Source of the DNA: Paramarasmius palmivorus
Taxonomy: Eukaryota; Basidiomycota; Agaricomycetes; Agaricales; Marasmiaceae
Length of the DNA stretch: 64,000 nt
Reading direction: 5' to 3'
Assembly: GCA_037176845.1 (NCBI GenBank)
Contig: JAYKXP010000019.1
Span: 1 to 64,000 of the forward strand
Both the position numbers and the translations under genes were made by a program. Of this stretch, positions 21,646 to 33,112 are shown piece by piece; within the stretch, counting starts at the first letter, position 1, and the number at the start of each line of letters is the position of its first letter. The notes under the pieces were generated by a model that was not told the origin of the DNA, did not search any database, and saw nothing but the letters and a program-made list of their open reading frames with translations.

Positions 21646-24600
21646 ATGTCGAAGAAAGCGAAACCCCCAGAACTGAAACGCGTCTTTTTCCCAATCCGCA
21701 AACAACAAGCTATTATCTCTGCTCCCTCTCTCTCTCTCGATGGTCGCCGGATGATCAACACGGAAAAGAAGGTCCTCCCGCCGTCTCCAGAGAAGCACAA
21801 ACGACCGAAGGTTCTGGACACGATCATCAACGACCTAGGTGGATTCCCCAAAGAGAACGAATTCAACGATTTTATGGACGACTCCTTGTCGGGTGATTCG
21901 CCAATGTCCGGAGATATCGAGACCCAAGAAGATATTGAAGAAAGGGAGGTCAGAGGCAAAACAGCGGCGCGTCGTTCGTTTGCGACAGTGAGTTACGAGG
22001 ACCTAGCGCTGGTGTTCTGTTCTGATAATCTCCAGGATTCAGCAATGTCCGCTTGGCGCGAGTTGATACCCGACTTTCTCTCAGAACTCATGGCACTGGA
22101 AGGAAGGCTCGGCGGCGGCGTGTCCAAGTGCTCTAAATGCCAGACCGAGGCTCCCCAGCCGATACGGTGTCGAAGCTGCTCTGGAGGTAGCCTTTTCTGT
22201 GCGCCATGCATTGTTGAGTGTCACGGGAACCGGCCATTCGATTTTGTTGAGGTGTGTTGACTCTTCGATACAATCTAGATTAGGTACTAATGATTAAAGC
22301 AGCATTGGAATGGGGAGTTCTTCGAACAATGCACCCTCCAATCACTGGGTCTCGTCATTCAACTTGGGCATCCGACTGGCGAGAAATGCAAGGGCAGGCT
22401 GGTCCCAAGAAGTGGATTCGTCGTCGTCGACGTTGAAGGCGTTCAAGAGGTTACCCTTCAATATTGTGGCTGCCAACGCTTGGAGGAAGTCGGTCGGGAA
22501 TGGCAACAACTAATGCGATTCTCTCTATTCCCGGCGACTGTCGAGGAGCCTCACACGGCGTTCACATTTCGAGTTCTCAACCACTTCCACGTTCTTACCC
22601 TTAAGGGCAAGGTTACACTTTATGATTATTACGCTGCCTTGGAGTCGTTAACAGACGGTTCAGGTACTCGAAGTGTGAAGGTACGCGCTTTGTTGTGAAT
22701 CTATTACTGCTCGAGCTGACAAAAGGCACAGGACCGTTACGAGGCCTTCATTAGAGTCATGCGTGAATGGCGCGCTCTAAAACTCCTGAAACGTAGCGGA
22801 ATTGGGAACCAGCCAGGGCGTGCTATCTCCGACATCAAACCAGGCGAGCTCGCTGTTCCCTGCGTGGCATGTCCTCGACCAGGAATCAACATGCCGGATG
22901 ATTTCCAGACATGTTCGCCGCTATCGAAACAGTAAGTATCGGTGACTGAATATGGTCTATATGTTGATATTTCGCCCTCTAGATTCTTATACCACAAGTT
23001 CATTAGTATTGATGCCTGTTTCCGGCTGAAAAGACGGAAGATTTCCAGCGAGAAGAAAGACCCAGGACTTCTCACTGGTTTGGCTTACTACGTCCCTCAG
23101 GATCATTACCAGCCATGGTTGAAGAGCGTCGGTGAACAGAAAGAGGTGATGTACAATGCTGATCTGGTCGTTGCTGAGTTCTGACTGGATCTAGACAAGT
23201 ACGTGTAGCGGCCTAGCAGCAATGCAGCAGGCGAACACCAAGTACCATCGTGGCTATGCGACGATGGGAGCGATACTTTGCCTTTGCGCGAGACATGAGA
23301 TGGTCGAACCAAATGGAGCAGTGGACTTGAATCGTGGTGAACGGTACGTATTTACTTCATCTTTTGCGGACACATGTTGACTGGTGTTATAGGTTTGGTT
23401 TGACTGATTACGCAGTCGGTGCATCACAGCGACACTCCGACAAACGTCTCCTTCGAATTCTTTGCTACGACATAGCGTGCCAATACTTCAAGAAATTTTT
23501 TGAACGCATGGAACGTTTACCGGCTGCCGCTCGTATTGGTCTCTATCGCGACAGATGGAAGTTTGCTGTGCCTAAACTCCACATACAAGGCCATGAACGA
23601 CACTGTCAAGAGAATTTCGCACTCCACTTCATTCTGGGCGCTGGCCAGACGGACGGCGAGGGCATTGAGCGCCATTGGGCTAACCTTGGACCAGTTGCGA
23701 CTAGCACGCGTGAAATGGGACCGGGTCACCGTCGAGACACGCTTGATGATCATCTAGGGTCATGGAACTGGATGAAGATCATACGTCTAGGTATGTAATT
23801 CGGCCTCATGAAATTTCCCGAGGTGCTGACTTTCATGGATTAGGTTTCCTTCTGCGAAAGCGGCTATGGAACGCACACGAACAAGTGAAGAGGCAGCAGG
23901 CGGAGCTTTATGACTTCAGCATAGGCTTACCGGACTCTAGCATCGAGCTGTGGAAATCTATGGTTGAAGAATGGGAATATGGAAGGACGGATAAGAATCC
24001 GTACACGGTAAAACATTCAGGTGAGCATGGTTTGGTGAACGGTATTCTATTGAACTAAACCACGTTTATAGGTAAAACGGAACATGACGTTCGGTTGCAA
24101 TACGCAGAGAAGGAGGCACAACAACAGAAGCTAGGGATCCCGTCTTTGCATGAGGTGACACCTAGTGCATTCATGATGCTTGGTCTGGACATCGAGGAAC
24201 TGCAGTACGTAGTATGGTCATTCCATTCTTGATGATGTTGCTAATGTGATACTCTCTAGACGATCACCCGCATTAGACATGGAGGACAGCGAATTCAATA
24301 CTGTAAACCAACAAACCGATCTGCTCGACCGTCGTGCCCGCATTTCGAGGGGTATATCTCGTCTGCGTACCCTTCAGGAGGTTTACACACCTCTTGCATT
24401 GTCATGCATTGCAGAAGGCGCCGACGGGGAGGATGAAGAAGATATTGGGGTGGAAAAGGTGGCATTAATGCTGCCATCGCAGTTGCCGGAGAACATCCGA
24501 GGAGCCGAGTCTATGACCTCCTGGGTCAAAATGGAGGCCGACTTCCGCCAAGGACAGCTTAGGAGCAGCCTTGATTCCATCTGCATCCATCTCTTTATTC

Positions 24601-25331
24601 GGACGCGGCTACATACCGAGCGGGCGCTTCATATTCGACATCAACAAGAATCTACTCGAGCACGGAAACGGCTTGCTCAGAACGACAGGAAGATCGAGGC
24701 TTTGAAGAGACGGTATCGAGCTGCGTGGAAGGCTCTAGAGGTATTGGTGGGGCAGGCGAATATTGGGTGGAGGGAGCTACTGGATTCGGACATTCGCTCC
24801 TTCGACGAGGTAGATAGCCATGCCTACAAGAATGCTAGGAAGGTGTTGGGGAAGAAGCGAAGGGTAGGAGAGGATGAGGACGGTGATCAACCTCTCATCC
24901 GGCCTGGTGAATCCACAAAGACTGTGTCATGGATTTGGAAGGTTGTAGATCCCAATGGAGGTGATGAAGCAATGCAGGAAGCGGTCCGGGTGGAATGGCA
25001 GAAAGCATGGGCTAGGCAAAAGCGGTGGAAGGAGGAGATAGAGCTGTTGAAGGAGGAGATGAATAGAGCCGTGGCAAGCCTGCAGTATGAAGCGTCGCGC
25101 TGGCGATCGCTTGCTGCAACTACGGTCAATGGACGCAGTGCGGAAGGCTGTAAAGCCTATGCACTGCGTCAAGCATCCATACGGCAGGGGTTGGCAGTTA
25201 GGTTCAAGGTGCTATGGGCCCAGGGTCTGCCCAAGAAAAGGGCCAGACGACAGCTACCAAGTATGGACCAGATTCCAGAGCTAGACGTCGAGGAGGAGCA
25301 GGAGCAGGAGGAGCCCGAAGAATACTTCTAG
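21646..25331 (+). CDS. KDZ-superfamily transposase with CxC2-type cysteine cluster (copy 2, complete)
   Basis: Start MSKKAKPPELKRVFFP at 21646, stop TAG 25329-25331, about ten exons, no disabling stop found, roughly 1,000 or more residues. The cysteine cluster is CSKCQTEAP..CRSC..CAPCIVECHG (22125-22235). Putative catalytic residues are D in SIDACFRLKRRK (about 23010-23040), D in LCYDIACQYFKK (23462-23500) and E in DGEGIERHWANLG (about 23650-23690). A conserved stretch PVATSTREMGPGHRRDTLDD follows. The C-terminal 360 residues (24270 on) are helical and charged (QNDRKIEALKRRYRAAWKAL, RWKEEIELLKEEMNRAV), ending in an acidic QEQEEPEEYF. The gene abuts the right terminal region of the element and is its likely mobilising enzyme. 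It differs much in sequence from copy 1, so the two elements are not recent copies. Confidence 0.92.
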
Positions 25332-25551
25332 GACCTTTGCAATGTCCTTGCGTTTCCTACACCGGAACCTTGCAATGTGCGCACTGCTGGACGTTTCGTG
25401 GAATAATTTATGAATTATTTATGGGATTTATGGGCGATGTATGTTATGTCCTGATTTGGTATGAGATAAGTGCTTTTAAATATTTAAATATCTATAATTT
25501 CGAGCCGGATTCACTAGCTTAATAGGTTATACAGCTTGTATATAGATTGCC

Positions 25552-25619
25552 CGGGGACCTTGCAATGCCACCCTGGATTAGAATGCCGGGACACTGCAAT
25601 GACCCAGTATGAGCGGGTG
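25552..25619 (-). repeat. Right terminal inverted repeat of the KDZ element
   Basis: Mirror partner of 10653-10720, holding two TTGCAAT/CTGCAAT cores (the reverse complement of the left-end ATTGCAA motif) at the same distances from the end. Confidence 0.75.
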
Positions 25620-25627
25620 AGAAGCTC
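25620..25627. repeat. Right target-site duplication (8 bp)
   Basis: AGAAGCTC, partner of 10645-10652, immediately outside the right inverted repeat and at the start of the clathrin heavy chain pseudogene body. Confidence 0.85.
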
Positions 25628-28600
25628 GATAAGCTTGATGGGGAGGTCGGCGGTAAGGAACGCCTTGACGGTCATGGATACGTCATCGGGATCTGTACAT
25701 TCCACGAGTGCAGTGGCCACCAACTAACAGTGATATGAGTACTAGATATTTTGAGGAAAGGAGGACGGGTACCTGATCTATGAGCTGTCTGCGGTACATG
25801 TTGTCCGGTACCAGGACTTGGGCCCAAAGTTCGGGTTGCCTGCACTTCACAAGGTACCTGGCTTGCTGTTTGAACATCAAGTTTTCGTTGGTCAATGTGA
25901 TCAACTCCTCATCGCAGAATCCCTTTGCATATGCAATGAACGCCAATGATGGGTTGCGGGCAGCACAGAACTTTCCAACAACCAAAGGCTCGTACAACTG
26001 TAAGGAGAAAATCCATATGAGAAACTGTATAGCATTAAAACAAGGAAATCACTAACATTGTTCTCCTTCAGGAACGCTTCAGGGTTGTTGTTGCTATCGA
26101 TGTAAATCTTGGCGATAGCATTGTAAATGGCAGTATCCTGGCTACCAGCCTGGACACGAGCCTCAAGCCATGGAAGGATGAGTTTAAGCCTGTTGCGTTG
26201 CTCGACCTCTTCGACCAGCTCATCGATAGGGAAGTTGCCTGGGACGGATGCAAGCAGACTCTTGATGGTAGACTCGTCACAGTCCACGTCCAAGAGGCCA
26301 CCGACAACTTGAGGCGTGCGCACCGAGTTCACGCGTTGCACGTAAACCTCGATGAAGTTGATCAAGTTGTTTTGATATAGGTAGAGGACGAGATCATGGA
26401 CAAAGTCGAAACGATCACAGACGATGATGAGCGGCAGCTGATCAGAGAGCCTTGCCTCCTTGAGGAAGTTCTTGACTTTCTCGGGGTTGTAGTAGTTACT
26501 CTCGCGACAGATATGCTCGACTTCCCTGATTTGGCCTGTACGCGTGGCCGCTTGGATGTACTTGAAGTGCACCTCAGGGTCGGTACTGAGATTAACAATG
26601 GAGCCAAGGTAATAGTAGAGACCTTCAAACAATTAGCTATAAATCAAGTCGCAAAAGCTCGACAATACATACCTTCGAAGGTTTTAAAGCTCTCGAACAT
26701 CTCAATCAATGACACGGGACGCAGGATGTCAGAATACTTGGTGGCGATCTGAACAACAACCTGAAGATTCTGGCGCATGTTCACCCGAAGCATCTCTTGC
26801 AAGCAAGCCATAGCCTGCTCCTTTGTCAAGCGTGAGAAGTAGTTGATGAGCCACTGAAGAACGAAAGTGAGACAATGAACTTCAAGTATGTTGGCAATCA
26901 GAGCTTACATCTGGAGGAAGAGTGGTGGCATGGACGATGACTTGTTTGATATCGGCGAGGTCTTCATAGTGCTCGAGTGCCTGTGGCAATGCTTAAGATA
27001 GATATGCATGATTGAGAACAAGATGCTTACACAAATTGGCTATGCGCGGGCGATCATAGTGGGTGAACATCTCGTTGCCAAGGATTGCATCTGCAACTTG
27101 AGGGGCGTGCATAAGGTTCATCTCAAGCAGTCGAGTCTGGAGAGGTCCCTGCTCCGGCTTGTTCTCCTTGAGTGCATCCAAAAGGAAGGATACTGCCGGC
27201 TGAATCATGTTCTGCGACATGAAAGTGACCACAACCGTTTCGACGTCAACCAAGGGACCCATCTCATTGTTGACAAGTTGTGATGCAAACTCGGCACCTT
27301 TGTCAGGGTTGGTCCGCATGATGTGTTGCAAGAGTGCGACATAATCCGGAGTATAACCAACTTTCTTCGCGTAAAGAACGATCTTCTCAGTCTGACCAGT
27401 CTCTGCGAAGCAAGCAATGACTTTGTTGGGAACGTTAGCCCTTAGATAGACACTCAACGCCAGTGTCATATCGTGGAGTCGGACAATGTCACCCAGCTCC
27501 TCGCTGCAAGTAAGCTTCAGGAATCATTAGCAGGAGATATCAACCAACCAAAGACAAGGGTACTTACTTTTTGCTCCTTCAACCACTTCTCCAACAGTTG
27601 CTTGCGGCCCTGCTGTAATACAGGCCGTGCCAGCTCAAGGGACTCCAGATGATTGAGTTCGCCTTTTTCGAGGAGAATACCGAAGTACTGGAGAATGGGG
27701 GAGAGTCCACCGGGTGGCGTCGGAGCAGACTTGAAGGACTCGATGACTTGCACTGTTCGTAGAATACCCTATACGGCACAGCATGGTCAGTCAAAGAAAG
27801 CCGACAATATAAGCACGTACCCTTGGGGAATTGGCGGCAATCTTGGCGGCCTCTGAATACTGACCGCTCTGGAAGAGTTGTTGATATTGCTTGATGTATA
27901 GGTCATCAGCCCCCGGCAAATTGGCACGACTAGCCATCTTGAACGCGAGCTTAGTATTGTTCAGCGTGTTCAGAACGTATGGGACGATTGTTTGCTCATC
28001 CACATTCACGCTGAGCACCTGTCCCTTCTTGTTGACACCAATGATACCGTTTGTTGCCTCGTGCTCTGCAGTGACGAAGATGGTCTCTCCTGATATCCGG
28101 TTCATGTAGACGCAAGCTCCGGATTCGAGGTCGTATAGGTGAATAAACCCATACTTGGTCACAAGATATACGATTCCGTGTTTCTTCGAGACCTGCATTG
28201 CAACAGGGAAGTCATTGGTAGCTTCGGGAGGGAAATAGACGTCGACAGCCTTCTTTGCAAACGGAGGATCGGGAGCAGTGTGGTCTATTTCGACGATGTG
28301 AAGCTGTACAGGGTCACCTCAGTGAATGTTTTCCGGATAAACGAATAAGGGCGTACCTTGGCACCAGTTGCAGTGCGTACTGCGAATGTGAAGAGTTTGG
28401 TAGGCTTCTGATGTCCGTCAAGCTTCAACTTTGCAAATGCAGCTGCATGGCCCTCAATAGGTTGACTGACGCCTCGATCTCTGCTATACAGCTGCATGGA
28501 ACCCTTCACCTTGAAGGCAGAGGGGTTGTGTCGCCAATAAGAACTAGCCACTTCTCGTCCCCAGATACGCGATAGTTGATAATTAGAGCGCCTAATGATG

Positions 28601-29075
28601 TAGGATGACGGTCGAGGACTTTGAGGCGCCGAAGTCTAGCCAAAGACCAATGCTAGACGGATGCGTCGGTGACAGTTCCGACGGCTGGGTCAGACACTCG
28701 TTTGCAAAACGCATGGTGAAATCTGAGGTGTTTAGCTGGCTATAATTAGACACGTTAGAGATGGAATTGAGCAAATAGAAAGATGAAAACAAACCCTTTA
28801 AGTCACCAGAATTTGCTGGTATAAGTGCATGAGAGCAGAATCCGCTGAGATGGGCGATGCAGCACACTGTTCGCGTTTGTAGGCCCTATGACGACAACTT
28901 GGTTCTGCTTCTGGACCTTTTTCTGCAACGAAACAAAACCTGGACGGAAAAGAAGCCATTGTTAGTACTACGTCAACAAGCATGTTTCACAGGGCACATA
29001 CCTGAAAGTTTATTGAAGCTAGCTGTACACCACAACTAGAGAGCCGCAATGCTCGCAAAAGGCGATTGGTTCGGA
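25620..29075 (-). pseudogene. Clathrin heavy chain pseudogene, main body
   Basis: Clathrin heavy chain forms the triskelion legs of coated vesicles. From about 29075 (EPIAFCEH) the minus strand carries the N-terminal propeller, linker ([20 protein letters not shown]) and leg repeats down to [12 protein letters not shown] at the transposon border. Middle exons are open. The N-terminal part is broken: after EPIAFCEH the frame shifts; TAG at 28655-28653 replaces the expected Y of a VYHW motif; and another shift lies near 28525-28545 before [11 protein letters not shown]. The gene is interrupted at 25620 by the 15-kb element, with a further piece at 10325-10652. It is either a dead second copy or a disrupted allele; an intact copy should exist elsewhere in the genome or in the partner nucleus. 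Confidence 0.88.
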
Positions 29076-30280
29076 AGCACCCGGCTTGACAAGAGGTGTG
29101 AAGGGATGGAATTGGATGGAAAGAGAGGTGAGTGTTTGCCTCGTGCCAGCAGGCCCATGCTGACTAAGCGCGCATAACCAAGTAGTTCGCGACAACGCTG
29201 GGTCTGAATAGGTCTGAACCGGCTTTTGACCCATGAACTCCTCTTAGAGACTCTGACAGCTCCTCTTGCGACTCGTGCGCCGTCCTATACGTCAAACGTT
29301 TTGCCGAGAACGAATTTTCCTAGCAGCTGCGAGTGTAATGTCACTATGAATAAAGCTGCGTGGGCGGGTGTCATGCCTACGTCGAATGTTCAGAGGTGTT
29401 TCAGGATGCGTGAGGTTCTTGGAAACGTACAGTTTACGGTCTTGTTTTCTCTGTTTGGGTCGTGAAGGTATGGACACTTGAGCGTTTTGGCAAGACCAAA
29501 ATTTTCCTAACAGCCGAGAGTTTTACGTCCTGATGGATAAGTTGCGTGAGTGGGTGTTGTGCCTACTTGAGCTTTTTGGAAATGTACCGTTCTTGTTTTC
29601 TCTGTATGGGATGTACAGTTCTAGGGTTTTCGAACCTTCAATTTTCGCGATACAGAAAGTTGCTTGGCTGTCTTGTGCGTAATACAAGATGGGTAAAGCT
29701 GCGAGAGTGGGTGTACTGTACACGTCGGATGTGAATGTGTGTTTCGGGATCCCTGAGCTTCTAAGCGAGACCGAATGTTTCCAATGGCTTTGGGTGTAAT
29801 GACACGATGGATGAAGTTCTGTGAGCTGATCTATGTATGGCTGATAAGTTTTGGACATTGTTGAGTAAAATATTTGACCGAAACGCACCTGGACCATTTC
29901 TTGTTCGTCTGAGTCTTTTACTCCAACAAACTCGTTCCTTCCAACTCCGAACTACATCTTCGCAATTCCCAGCTGAAGTACATGATGGATTAGTATCCAG
30001 TGAGAGTGAGGTAGTAGGAAACTCTCACCTTGCTGCAGTCTCAACGAGACACCTAGTCGTGGTTCGGTCGTGGTTGCGCTGGCGAAGCCCGGTATCTGGG
30101 CGCTTATTCGGGATCACGGAAACTCAGACAATTTCTCAGGATTCGTTTCGGGCTGAATATAAAGATGTGTGAATTCATTATACATTGAGGAAGTGGTATA
30201 AGAGCATAGCACGATAACAAGCAAGAAATATTATCAACCCAGTCACCAAGAACTTCACGACCGACGTAACCCAAAACCAT
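29076..30280. repeat. Gene-free region with degenerate tandem repeat of about 180 bp
   Basis: Three to four divergent units lie at about 29290-29830. Each contains, in order, a TTTTNCNAGACC-like start, a TTTTCNTANCAGC-like step, GATGNATAAAGCTGCGNGNG, a GGGTGT.GTGCCTAC step and CTTGTTTTCTCTGT. The units have diverged by substitutions and indels. No credible gene was found on either strand from the clathrin pseudogene start to the Ras-like gene. Confidence 0.45.
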
Positions 30281-31132
30281 TCACATAATGATGCATCTCC
30301 TGAACGGCTTCAGCTTGGTGAGCTTACCTGGCTCAGATGTTGACCTCTCCTCGAGTTCTTTCAACAGCCTGAGCCTACGAGCCAAGTCGAAAAACACACC
30401 CTCGACGTTTTTGCCCGTCTTTGCTGATGTTTCGACATATTTGCACCCATAACTCCTTGCCAAATCCTCACCGTCTGCTCGTGATACTTCCCGTTCACCG
30501 ACCTTGTCGGCTTGGTTTCCAGCAAGCGAAAATACTGGTCTCTTGTTGGTGTCCGAATATAGTGATCGACGAAAGCCATCGATTCGGTCGAAGGAGTCGC
30601 GTGAAGCAACGGAATATACAAGAATGAAACCTTGAGCTTGGCTGAGCGAATGTCAGTGGCGTAAGTTCATGACAAAACTGTGTTAACACACCGGATCCAT
30701 AAATCCCTTAAAGTGGAAAACTCCTCTGCTGTCTATGAGCATCTAAACGTCAAGAGTACCGTGCTTTAAGCTCACCCTGTCCTGCTGTATCTATTACCTC
30801 GATGCAGCACATTCGTCTGTCAAGAACTGTTTGTTTTCGATACGAGTCTTCAATGGTGGGATCGTATGTCTGGCAAACAGACATTGAGTAACGAGCATAT
30901 GATCAGAACATCCGTACATACCTCTAGATTGCGACAGATGGTTCCAAGGCTAAGTCAGAATACGGATTAAGAAATAGATATGTCCTCCCACTAACCCACA
31001 AAGCAATTGAGCGTAAACTGCAACGAAATAAGGCCCATAAAGCGCAGTAGAACTAGGACGACTCACTTGAACGGATAATGCAGTCTTGCCGACACCGCCA
31101 TCGCCGACTACGGCTATCTTCCACTTGTCCAT
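30281..31132 (-). CDS. Ras-like small GTPase with CIIM prenylation box
   Basis: Membrane-anchored signalling GTPase. Start [20 protein letters not shown] at 31132 includes the P-loop GDGGVGKT. Switch I is [13 protein letters not shown], switch II DTAGQEEFSTLR, G5 ETSAK, and the C-terminus is KPFRRCIIM, a CaaX box for prenylation after a basic patch. The G4 motif reads GNQADKVG, so the usual NKxD lysine is Q. Several introns of 45-75 nt interrupt the gene. Between the exon ending 30996 and the one starting TYDP, the only junction that keeps the frame and gives the expected FVETYDPT is a 2-nt exon AG at 30922-30923. The Ras superfamily call is firm; assignment to Ras, Rsr1 or Rheb is not made. 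Confidence 0.9.
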
Positions 31133-31607
31133 TTTTCAAGGAAACTCACAGAGGTTGCTGGGGTTATTCTGGCAATGATCGGGTGCAGATGAAGGATTGA
31201 GGCAAGTTCGAATTTGTCCGTCAAACCACAACTCGAAGAAGGTTATACTTTAGCGATGTCTATTCTAGGCAAGTACGTAAAGAAATTAGTGTCAGACCTA
31301 TCCAGCGCATAAATGACCATGTCCATGGGTGTTAGAAGTCAAAACAAAAGAGCAAGGAAAACAAGCACGAGTGACGAGGTATAAGAGACAAAATAAAGCG
31401 AGGTAAGAGTAAAATCTGCGCGGGTGAGATAAAGGAAGCGTAAGATGCGATGGGGAGTTCTTGTTTGTCGGAAACAGGGATGCTCTGAAAACTCATCAAT
31501 GACTCCCAAGAAACTGGTTACGAGGAAGAGCCGATAACACCAAATGAGCAAGGACTGATTTACATCCGTCGGCTACTGCTGAGATCCGGGTACGTTGTCG
31601 ACATTCT

Positions 31608-31975
31608 TAGTCGACGTTCTGCAATGATTCCACTACCGGCTGAGCTGAGCTTTGAATGTCTTCGCTGTTGGCCTTAGGGTGGGACGACTCCTCGGCGCCT
31701 TCCAATATCATGTCTCCTGGTTGACTTTCACATACAGAGGATTCGACGTCGGATTCCCAATGCCTATAGCCTGTGTATAGAAAGGTGTGGAATTACCCTT
31801 TGAGCTTGAAGCCTTGGCATACAATTTCGTCGTTGTCCGAATCGTTTGATGACGAGGGCATGAGATGGGCGGAGAGAGCAAGAAATATCGTGAGAATTGT
31901 GAACATCGCTGCGTCTTTCTCTCCCAAATCTTCTTCGTTAATATCACCACTCGGTACACTCAACACGGCAAAGCA
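31608..31975 (-). CDS. Possible exons of a hypothetical gene
   Basis: On the minus strand, an open segment (LSVPSGDINEEDLGEKDAAM...SSSNDSDNDEIVCQGFKLKG) is followed after a possible very short 33-nt intron by HWESDVESSVCESQPGD and EGAEESSHPKANSEDIQ, with stop TAA near 31610. The composition is acidic and Ser-rich. A start codon was not established. It could belong to the neighbouring gene at 32067-32877, but no in-frame join was found. From 31133 to 31600 nothing else is seen. Confidence 0.25.
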
Positions 31976-32066
31976 TCGTCAATGTTACGGATTCAATTAG
32001 AATGAAGGTATGTACTTGTTCATACTACTGTTCAGAAGGCGATAATATGTAATAAAATGCAGGCAT

Positions 32067-32877
32067 CTAGGTAAGGAAGGCGTCGTTGTCATCATCGGCG
32101 ACGATCTGATACATATCCAGAAATCGGTCCCCAAGTTTGACGTGTTTGGTTTCGGCTGGTACGTCGTGGGCCTCGGTGACACGCTTTCCAGCCTTTCGAT
32201 GGGTTTTCTGGCCAAGTTCAGCATCCCCCTTGAAGCAATAAACCACTTCCTTACCTTCCATTCACCCTGCGTGATCTCCTCAACGTCGCTCGAACGTTCG
32301 CGAGTTATCCTGGACGCGGTGGAACCAGGACGTGCTAAGGCGGCGTTGGAAGAGGTACCGCAGATAGAAGAGCTGTTATCCGTTCGAAAGTTGAGGCCGA
32401 CAGCACCCCGGACATCGTTTACAAGGCGTTTTGAAGATCCAGCAGTGGCGGCTACGGTATCTTTGTTGGAAGAAGATGCAGTAGGAGTACCGGAGGTCTT
32501 TGCGCAACGAAATTGACGAGCAAACCGCTTGAAATGGGTCGGCTTCCGTATTCGAAGGTCGCTAAATCAAAAAATAACTCAGATATAGTCTCATTTCGGC
32601 AATCCATATGAAAGACGCGCCTTTTCATTCGAAACCCAACCATTTCGACTTCATCGCTCCAGCTCTCTTCTGAGTGAATGCTGCTCACTTCGATATCATT
32701 GTTGCCGCACCCCTCAGAATCGTCGTTTTCGAAGACACGCTCGTTGCCGTCGTGGGAATCGTTGTGGCCGTTGGAGGTATCGTTGCCAGCCAGGTTGTCG
32801 CTGGAGAGTTCGGGTGCGGGGCTAGGGCTTCCATACATCAGCACCAGTTGAAGTGCTCTGCTATTTGGTTGCGCCAT
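32067..32877 (-). CDS. Hypothetical acidic protein, divergent from TET/JBP gene 3
   Basis: Start MAQPNSRALQLVLMYGSPSP at 32877; an acidic, Asn/Ser-rich N-terminal exon (NDSHDGNERVFENDDSEG, SEESWSDEVEMVGFRMKRR). After an intron near 32570 comes a Ser/Thr-rich exon (KDTVAATAGSSKRLVND). A probable 47-nt intron (GTAAGG..GCCAG, with branch-like CTGAAC) leads to KTHRKAGKRVTEAHDVPAE, GDRFLDMYQIVADDDNDAFL and stop at 32067. No domain recognised. It is divergent from the TET/JBP gene starting at 33113, 235 bp away, so the two could share a promoter region; the role is unknown. Confidence 0.5.
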
Positions 32878-33112
32878 TTAGTCCAAGGTCCTCGTTTACG
32901 AGGGTTAGAGGTCGGGGAAGGAAAGGGAAAAGAGAGAGACAGACAGACAGACAGAAAGGGACAAGGAAAGGGGAAATCGCGCCGATGCCGTGAAAATACG
33001 CGACACAAGCGAGAGGCTGCGTGCCCATCACATGCCACGCACCTCTCTCTCTCTTACCTAACCCCTTCCTTTCTTTCCTTCCACTACGTGCAACGCTTTC
33101 CTCAAATAAAGA

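Larger units (their letters stand above)
10653..25619. mobile_element. Composite cargo-carrying KDZ transposon, 14,967 bp, inserted in clathrin heavy chain
   Basis: The borders are defined by an 8-bp direct repeat (AGAAGCTC at 10645-10652 and 25620-25627) lying in clathrin-coding sequence that rejoins in frame when the element is removed. The ends are mirrored. From the left, GGGCCATTGCAAGGACC begins 13 nt in; from the right (reverse complement), GGGTCATTGCAGTGTCC begins 14 nt in. A second 23-bp matching block is at 10693-10715 and 25557-25579. Contents in order: large cargo protein (minus), coiled-coil protein (minus), RNase H1-N-like protein (plus), small basic protein (plus), RPA3-like protein (minus), TET/JBP dioxygenase (minus), KDZ transposase (plus). 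The transposase is terminal and appears intact. Mobilisation by that transposase is inferred. Confidence 0.88.

Noticed and set aside
25640..28200. Functional clathrin heavy chain gene, because the middle exons are open
   Set aside because: N-terminal stop and shifts, the insertion, and loss of the C-terminal third exclude a normal product.
31339..31551. Minus-strand hydrophobic open frame of 70 codons
   Set aside because: No splice partners, no motif, in an intergenic stretch; likely chance.
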